64,000 nt of DNA from Calocera cornea HHB12733. Its lineage: Eukaryota > Basidiomycota > Dacrymycetes > Dacrymycetales > Dacrymycetaceae. Each line of letters opens with the position of its first letter. The first letter of the stretch is position 1. Below are positions 58,807 through 64,000 of the stretch, piece after piece. The position numbers were made by a program, and so were the translations under genes. Location: the NCBI GenBank assembly GCA_001632435.1, contig KV423965.1:85905-149904 (forward strand), written 5' to 3'. The notes beneath the pieces were generated by a model, which was not told the origin of the DNA, searched no databases, and saw only the letters and a program-made list of their open reading frames with translations.

Positions 58807-61800
58807 TCATACACCGGCCATCGACCCTAGAAAGGGGTAACGCACTCGAGTTGGCTCAAAGTGTAGAACTTGAAGGCCCTTTGGACTTGTCGCACGCGAG
58901 AGGGCAACGTATGCTTGCCCTACAATTTGATGAGCATTGACCCATCCCGTATCATAATCTTCGGGAGTTTCACCTGCTTCGAAAATTTTCTTCAGGTCGA
59001 CAATCACCTTATGGTAGGTCCCTCCCTGCACCTTGTGAATGGTCATAGCCCATGCAAGTTGCAACGGTATCTGTCCGATCGTGAGCTTAAAGCCATGTAG
59101 AATGACGGGTACATGCCTGCTTTCTAGAAGCGGACCATCTGTCACCGCCGGATTGAAGATCCCAAGTCTCGTAGTCCACTAGCTCCTGCCGGACACCGTC
59201 GTTCGTCCGGAAATTGACGACTGGAAGAAGCATATCTGGTGCAGCGGGAACGACATCTCCGGTCTTCCTGTTCAAGTCTGGCCGTATAGCCCGGTAGTCG
59301 TTCCTTTGACGAGCTGCCCACTCGGCCCTCGTGTGGAAACCCACTACGATCCCCATGGTCCCGTTCACGAGATATGGATCAGGAAAATGCCGATTAGAAA
59401 TGAGCATTACCTGGGCTCCCTTGCAGAGCTGCAGCTTAGCAAGGCCAAAAGCGCCGCCTTTGCGCTCCCGCGCAGACAGAGTTCGACGATCGCCAAAATC
59501 TTGGGAGGTATAGGTGTATACATGCTTCTCCTTAGCCCAAAGGCGTTTGGTGTTCGATATTCGAACCTCCTTGCGAGTGGCGAACCTACGGCCAGTATCA
59601 CAAAGCCAGTCAAACAGCTAGGCTAGCACTCACAATTCGATCGGCTCGATCCCGCCAATCCCCGGGAGCGGTCGGGACAACTCGCGGAACTTCTCTGCAC
59701 TTGCTGCGCCGACGCATCCCACCCTTGCCTCGTTGAGCATGTCAATGAACTCTAATACGATCCGTGTCAGTGATATCAGCGTCGCCTTGGAGAGATATCT
59801 AACCTTGCTCTTTTTGCCGGTGAACGCGTGTCAATTTCCACGCTTCTGGTAAAGCCGCTGCCCACCAGTGGGACTCGAATGCAAAATATACCTTCTCTCC
59901 CTCATCCGCGATCGGCGGGAGCTGAAAGAAGTCGCCGCATACAATCAGCTACAGCAACAAGCGCATGATATGTCAGTATGACAGTCACGAATATTCAACT
60001 TCGTCCCACCTGCAAGCCCCCAAATGGACGCTGATTGTTCCGTAGACGTTTGCCGAGTTCGTCGAGCTTGCCAAAGAGTTCTGCCCTGACCATTGAAACT
60101 GCAACAGGATGAGCATGGCCTCACCGAAGATTGCGTCGAATATCTCACTTTCATCGATGATGAGAACCTTAACACCCCGCCAGCGCTTTAACGGCTCTTC
60201 TCTTGTGCTGATGGCGTCTGCCAACGCTCGCGCGGAGTCAATACCCAGGCCTATCGCAGCCCAGGAATGCAACGTCGATCCGCCGATGATGCTCGCGGCT
60301 GTTGCAGTCGGAGCAGTGACGGCTACTGCATAGGGCTCGTTCGAGTACCGCTGCTTCATTGCCTTGATGATTTTCTTCAGGACATGCGTCTTTCCGGTGC
60401 CTGAAAGAAGAGGTCATCAAACAAAATTGTTATGTTACGGGAATGGTTCGCCTGACCTGCTGCACCGGTGAAAAAGAGGCTGCGACCCTGCATCACCCGT
60501 CGCATAATCTCCCTTTGCCCTGGGGAGAGTGCGTCCTTCTGCTCCAGGTTTGGTGCCTTGTGAAGAATGGGCAGTACTCGCTGAGCTGCCTTTGTGACAA
60601 GCGGTGCTGTTGTTGCGGTTGTCTTCTCCAAAGCGGGTGGTTTGACTGAAGTTTCTTCTAAGCGGCGTCGGCCGTCTGACAGCTTGACCGGAAGTGCGGG
60701 AGGTTGATCTGTTGTCCGCGATTGTGGTGGTTCAACGGTTCTATCTCGAGGATCTAGGCGATGCTTGTTGAATGACGTGACAAGCGATGGCGCAGTATTA
60801 GGTGGGACTTCAGTACAGCCTGCGCTATGCTGATCGACGGGCGATCGTCCTGCATTGATATCGAAAGGGGATTGTGCCGCAGCTTTGCCCTGCACATTGA
60901 CGGCCGTCTGCTGGAGCGCAGGTTGAAAGGCGGGCAGTGAGCGGTTCACTGTGGAGACGGAGTGAGCCTGCGCGGACTGAACAGGTTCTGGACCGCTCCG
61001 AGGAGGACTGGAAGTAGAACGAATGACCACGTTGGCAGGTTTGGAAATATACTTTCGGTTGGGTTGTTGGATGTTCACATCGTGTGAACTGGAGGCAGCA
61101 GAGGCAGCAATTGCCAATCGCTGTAATTCACGTGTCGGTCGGGACGGAGACGTCAGCGTGACCGCTCGATCTTTGACGTCCTTTCGCTCGTCCTGTGCAA
61201 GAGGCTGAGGCGAGGACGATGAGGGCGGATGTGGTGGCTGAGACGCTGCAGTAACCAGCTCGACGGAGACAGGTGGTGGATGGCTTGGTGGAGGGCTGGG
61301 CTTAGAACGCACCAGCACCCTTACTGGTTTCAATTGTCGTTGACGGCCTGGTGAGCGTAGTTTCCGATCGTCACCTGATGCGTCGAGAGACCTCGTCGAG
61401 GGCGATGGTGATGCTGCAACCTGCGGAGCAGAGAGCGGAGAGGTGGCCGCCAGCATTCCCAGTGGCTCGCGCGGTGGAGAGGGAGGAGTGAGTTGAACCT
61501 GGCGAGCCTGAATGTCCTCTCGCTCGGCCTGTGGAGAAGGCCGAGGCGAGGACGATGAGGGCGGATGAAATGGCTCAGACGCTGCAGTAACCAGCTCGGC
61601 GGAGACAGGCGGTGGATGGCATGGTGGAGGGCTGGGCGTGGAACGCACCAGCACCCTTACTGGTTTCAATTGTCGTTGACGGCCTGGTGGGCGTAGTTTC
61701 CGATTGTCACCTGATACATCGAGAGACGTCGTCGAGGGCGATGGTGATGCTGCAACCTGCGGAGCAGAGAGCGAAGAGGTGGCCGCCAGCATTCCGAGTG

Positions 61801-62835
61801 GCTCGCGCGGTGAAGAGGGAGGGGTGAGTTGAACCTGGCGAGCCTGAATGTCCTCTCGCTCGTCCTGTGGAGAAGGCCGAGGCGAGGACGATGAGGGCGG
61901 ATGTAATGGCTCAGACGCTGCAGTAACCAGCTCGGCGGAGACAGGTGGTGGAGGGCTTGGTGGAGGGCTGGGCGTGGAACGCACCAGCACCCTTACTGGT
62001 TTCAATTGTCGTTGATGGCCTGATGAGAGGGAGTTCGGGTAGTCTGGTAGAGTTCAGTTGATGAGGATGACAAGAAACTGTGGATGGGCGGGTACTAACT
62101 TGAGATATTCCCACAGAGAGGAGGTACGCTTGGCTCCTGGGAAACAGCACCAGCAGTATGCAGCGATGAAAGGGTGTCATATGCGCGAAGGGTGGACTGA
62201 GGATTGTCCACGAGCTGAGCGCGCGAGTCCGGTCGGGCCGTGAACGGGCTGGGAGATCGAGATGGCGGGCTGTGTGTCTGATCTCGAGGGACAGCAAAGG
62301 CAATACTCGCAGGCCGGGCAACTTCATCTTGATCCCAATGGTCAGACGCGACTGGTTCTACTTTGCGCTGGGCAGGACTTGACGTGGTGCTCGAATGGCT
62401 TGCAGCGGTGGAGCGAGGCGAGTTACCATCGGCGAGATGGGTGCCATTCCGAATCGGACTGCGAGTCGGCGAGTCCACTACCGTAGACCGTGCCTGTTCG
62501 AGCCTTGCGTCGGGGAGGAGAGAGTTGAAGACATGTCGAGACCTAAGCAAGACAGCCCGAGTACGCTTTTGCTGAGCGATTCTGAGATTTAGATGGCGAA
62601 GTGTCCCGGAGGGCGACCAGTTGCGACCGCTCAGCGTCTCCCGCAATAAAGCTTCTCGCTGCTCCTCTGGGCACACAGTTATCGGCAGAGGGAGATCGTC
62701 ATCGCCAGGCCACCCATGACTTGCGAGGGGAGGCAAGCCAGACTGAGCGCTCGTATTTGTCGGGACACCGATGTCTTCCCCTGGCCAGGCACGCAAGGGC
62801 ACCGTGTCCGTGTCCGTGGTCCGAATGAGGAGCAT
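58807..62835 (-). CDS. PIF1-family DNA helicase with repeated Pro/Ser-rich N-terminus
   Basis: ATP-dependent 5'-3' DNA helicase. Exons from 62835-62100, 62043-60457, 60400-60149, 60098-60010, 59948-59804, 59751-59634 join in frame; later exons reach the stop at 58807. The Walker A motif GAAGTGKTHV is split by an intron; Walker B is [19 protein letters not shown]; then [25 protein letters not shown], and [12 protein letters not shown] formed across a 54 nt in-frame intron. All core helicase motifs are present. The N-terminal about 700 residues are disordered and contain 112-residue repeats. Near 59165 the frame shifts by one: either a 73 nt intron or a true frameshift. No Helitron Rep domain was seen, so this looks like a cellular-type PIF1. 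Confidence 0.85.
61040..62005 (-). repeat. 336 bp coding tandem repeats inside PIF1 gene
   Basis: Three units start at 62005, 61669 and 61333 on the minus strand, exactly 336 bp (112 codons) apart, each opening [10 protein letters not shown] and holding AELVTAAS and [10 protein letters not shown] in the first two. Units 1 and 2 are almost identical; unit 3 is more diverged and shorter, and a fourth faint unit begins [11 protein letters not shown]. Confidence 0.92.
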
Positions 62836-63141
62836 GAAAGACAGTTAGATGATGCGAAGGGTTGGAGTGGACGTCATGATCATAATTTGGCATATAGAGG
62901 CGCATATAATGAGGTCTGCGAAACGAAAAAGCAGAGACAGCGTAGTCGTGTACCGATAAGGCCGTCGAAAGGAGAGATGGAGTCGGAAGCAGCGACGCCG
63001 CGCGATGTGCATGCACTCTTGAGGCGCGCTGTCAATGTACCGACAACACCTACATAGCGCGAAGGCTCGTCCGACGACGATCACCGGCAGCACTGGATGC
63101 TGCTTTCATGACTCTGATGCACTTACACCTTATTCCACACG
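62836..63141. promoter_or_regulatory. Bidirectional promoter of PIF1 and the last gene
   Basis: 306 bp between divergent start codons. No clear TATA; the interval is AT-richer than its neighbours. Confidence 0.5.
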
Positions 63142-64000
63142 ATGATCCCGTCAGAACAAGCTTTGTCCGAGCTGCGAACGCTGTCGAAGAGCAAATGGGA
63201 GGCGAAGGCGGACTGGGTGAAAAGTTGGGCAACAAGCATGCCGGGGATAGTAGATCGCCTATTGGATCTGCTATATGCTGAGAAAATGCTACCCAGAAGA
63301 GGATCAGAGCAGGATGTATGCGGGATGGACATTGAAAAAGGAGCACAACAAATGGAAACTCTGGCGACAGTGCTGGTAAGCCCACATGACAGCGCCCTTC
63401 GTCCTGCACGCTGACCATGCTCTAATAGAACCCCGTGCTGCAGCTATGGTATTATGCCGGTCTCGGGAGTACACTACCGGAGACAGTCATCGTGCAGGTG
63501 GAGCGCTTTGTTCGCATAGCGCAGTTCCTGGACGAAGCGGATCAATATCCCGTGCTGCATGGCGAGAAGAGTATCGACTTCCATTTCTTCTGAACCCCAG
63601 ACGAATGGCGTCAAGCATACTCCGTCCTCAGCAGCATAAGCAACGTCGACTTCCCATCAATGCCCGATGACATCGGACCGAGAGAGGGAATACTCGGAAT
63701 ACTTATGGACGTTGACGAACACACGATGGAGACAGCGTGGGTGGGTTGGGAGAGTCGTCTTCGGATTCTGCATGGGGACTTTTGGGAAGCGATTTTCCGT
63801 ATGATTGGACCACCTCTGCGACTCGAAATCTCGCAGATCGGGGATGCAAGAGCGTTCACAACGCTGACCGACAGTATATGGGTGCGCGGTGTTTTTCGAT
63901 TTGTACAACGAGATCTGATATTGTGCTAGTCGCTCGTCGACCAGTCCGCAACGGCGATGATGATCGGCGAATGGACGGGCCGGCTCCAGACGATATTTCT
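63142..64000 (+). CDS. Unknown gene, 3' end outside window
   Basis: Exon 1 starts ATG 63142 (MIPSEQALSELRTLSKSKWE) and splices with a GTAAGC donor to an exon beginning NPVLQLWYYAGLG. The frame then meets TGA at about 63592, but the same frame stays open after it (TPDEWRQAYSVLSS onward). Either a 30 nt GTATCG-CCCCAG interval is spliced out, which would join the two sides in frame but is very short for this genome, or the stop is real and the gene is broken. A further 48 nt GT-AG interval (63882-63929) leads to an open frame ending at the window edge (VDQSATAMMIGEWTG). No domain recognised. Confidence 0.5.

Noticed and set aside
58807..62835. PIF1 gene as part of a Helitron
   Set aside because: No Rep/HUH motif, no fused OTU or RPA domains, and a long cellular-style disordered N-terminus; no Helitron ends (CTRR hairpin) were seen.
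1..64000. tRNA or rRNA genes, CRISPR arrays
   Set aside because: None noticed by eye; CRISPR is not expected in a fungal nuclear genome, and no tRNA scan could be run.

Overview
The window reads as nuclear DNA of a mushroom-forming basidiomycete (Agaricomycetes). Genes are dense and cut by many 45-60 nt GT-AG introns. The families present are typical of that group: a KDZ transposase with CxC5/CxC6 cysteine clusters, a small expansion of DUF6533-type membrane proteins, F-box-like proteins of about 490 residues, a fungal GH79 glycosidase and Cu-pump paralogues. I built the gene models by hand from frame-consistent introns. No species call is possible from the sequence alone.

Layout. 0-4.1 kb is transposon-rich: an apparently intact Tc1/mariner (DD34E) element sits inside an older ORF, next to a KDZ transposase carrying one in-frame stop. 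5.5-21.2 kb holds two divergent P1B-type copper ATPase genes, two DUF6533-type genes (one a pseudogene) and an F-box-like gene. 21.9-34.3 kb holds a TauD/TfdA dioxygenase, three more DUF6533-type genes (two of them an inverted pair), a secreted GH79 enzyme and a 95-residue spliced gene I could not identify. 35.7-38.5 kb is a tandem pair of short-chain dehydrogenases. 40.4-53 kb looks like an accessory or mobile block: a 12-exon gene for a HECT-like protein with an N-terminal Cys/His-rich region, an RGG stretch and a SUMO-interaction-like motif; an F-box-like gene; two unknown genes; and a DDE integrase-type transposase. 53.7-64 kb holds two unknown genes, a PIF1-family helicase whose N-terminus is built of 112-residue repeats, and a gene that runs off the right edge.

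How the genes may work together. The two copper pumps suggest expanded copper export or compartmentation; one has lost an N-terminal metal-binding domain. The most unusual region is 40-53 kb, where a candidate ubiquitin ligase, an F-box-like protein and a DDE transposase lie together with genes paired head to head. I propose, as inference only, a multigene mobile element that carries its own ubiquitin/SUMO-pathway factor.

The window also gives a good set of natural splice-site experiments among paralogues: a NAGNAG acceptor inside a copper-binding CxxC motif, two GC-AG introns where paralogues use GT, a lost acceptor that turns an intron into coding sequence, and a lost donor in a pseudogene.
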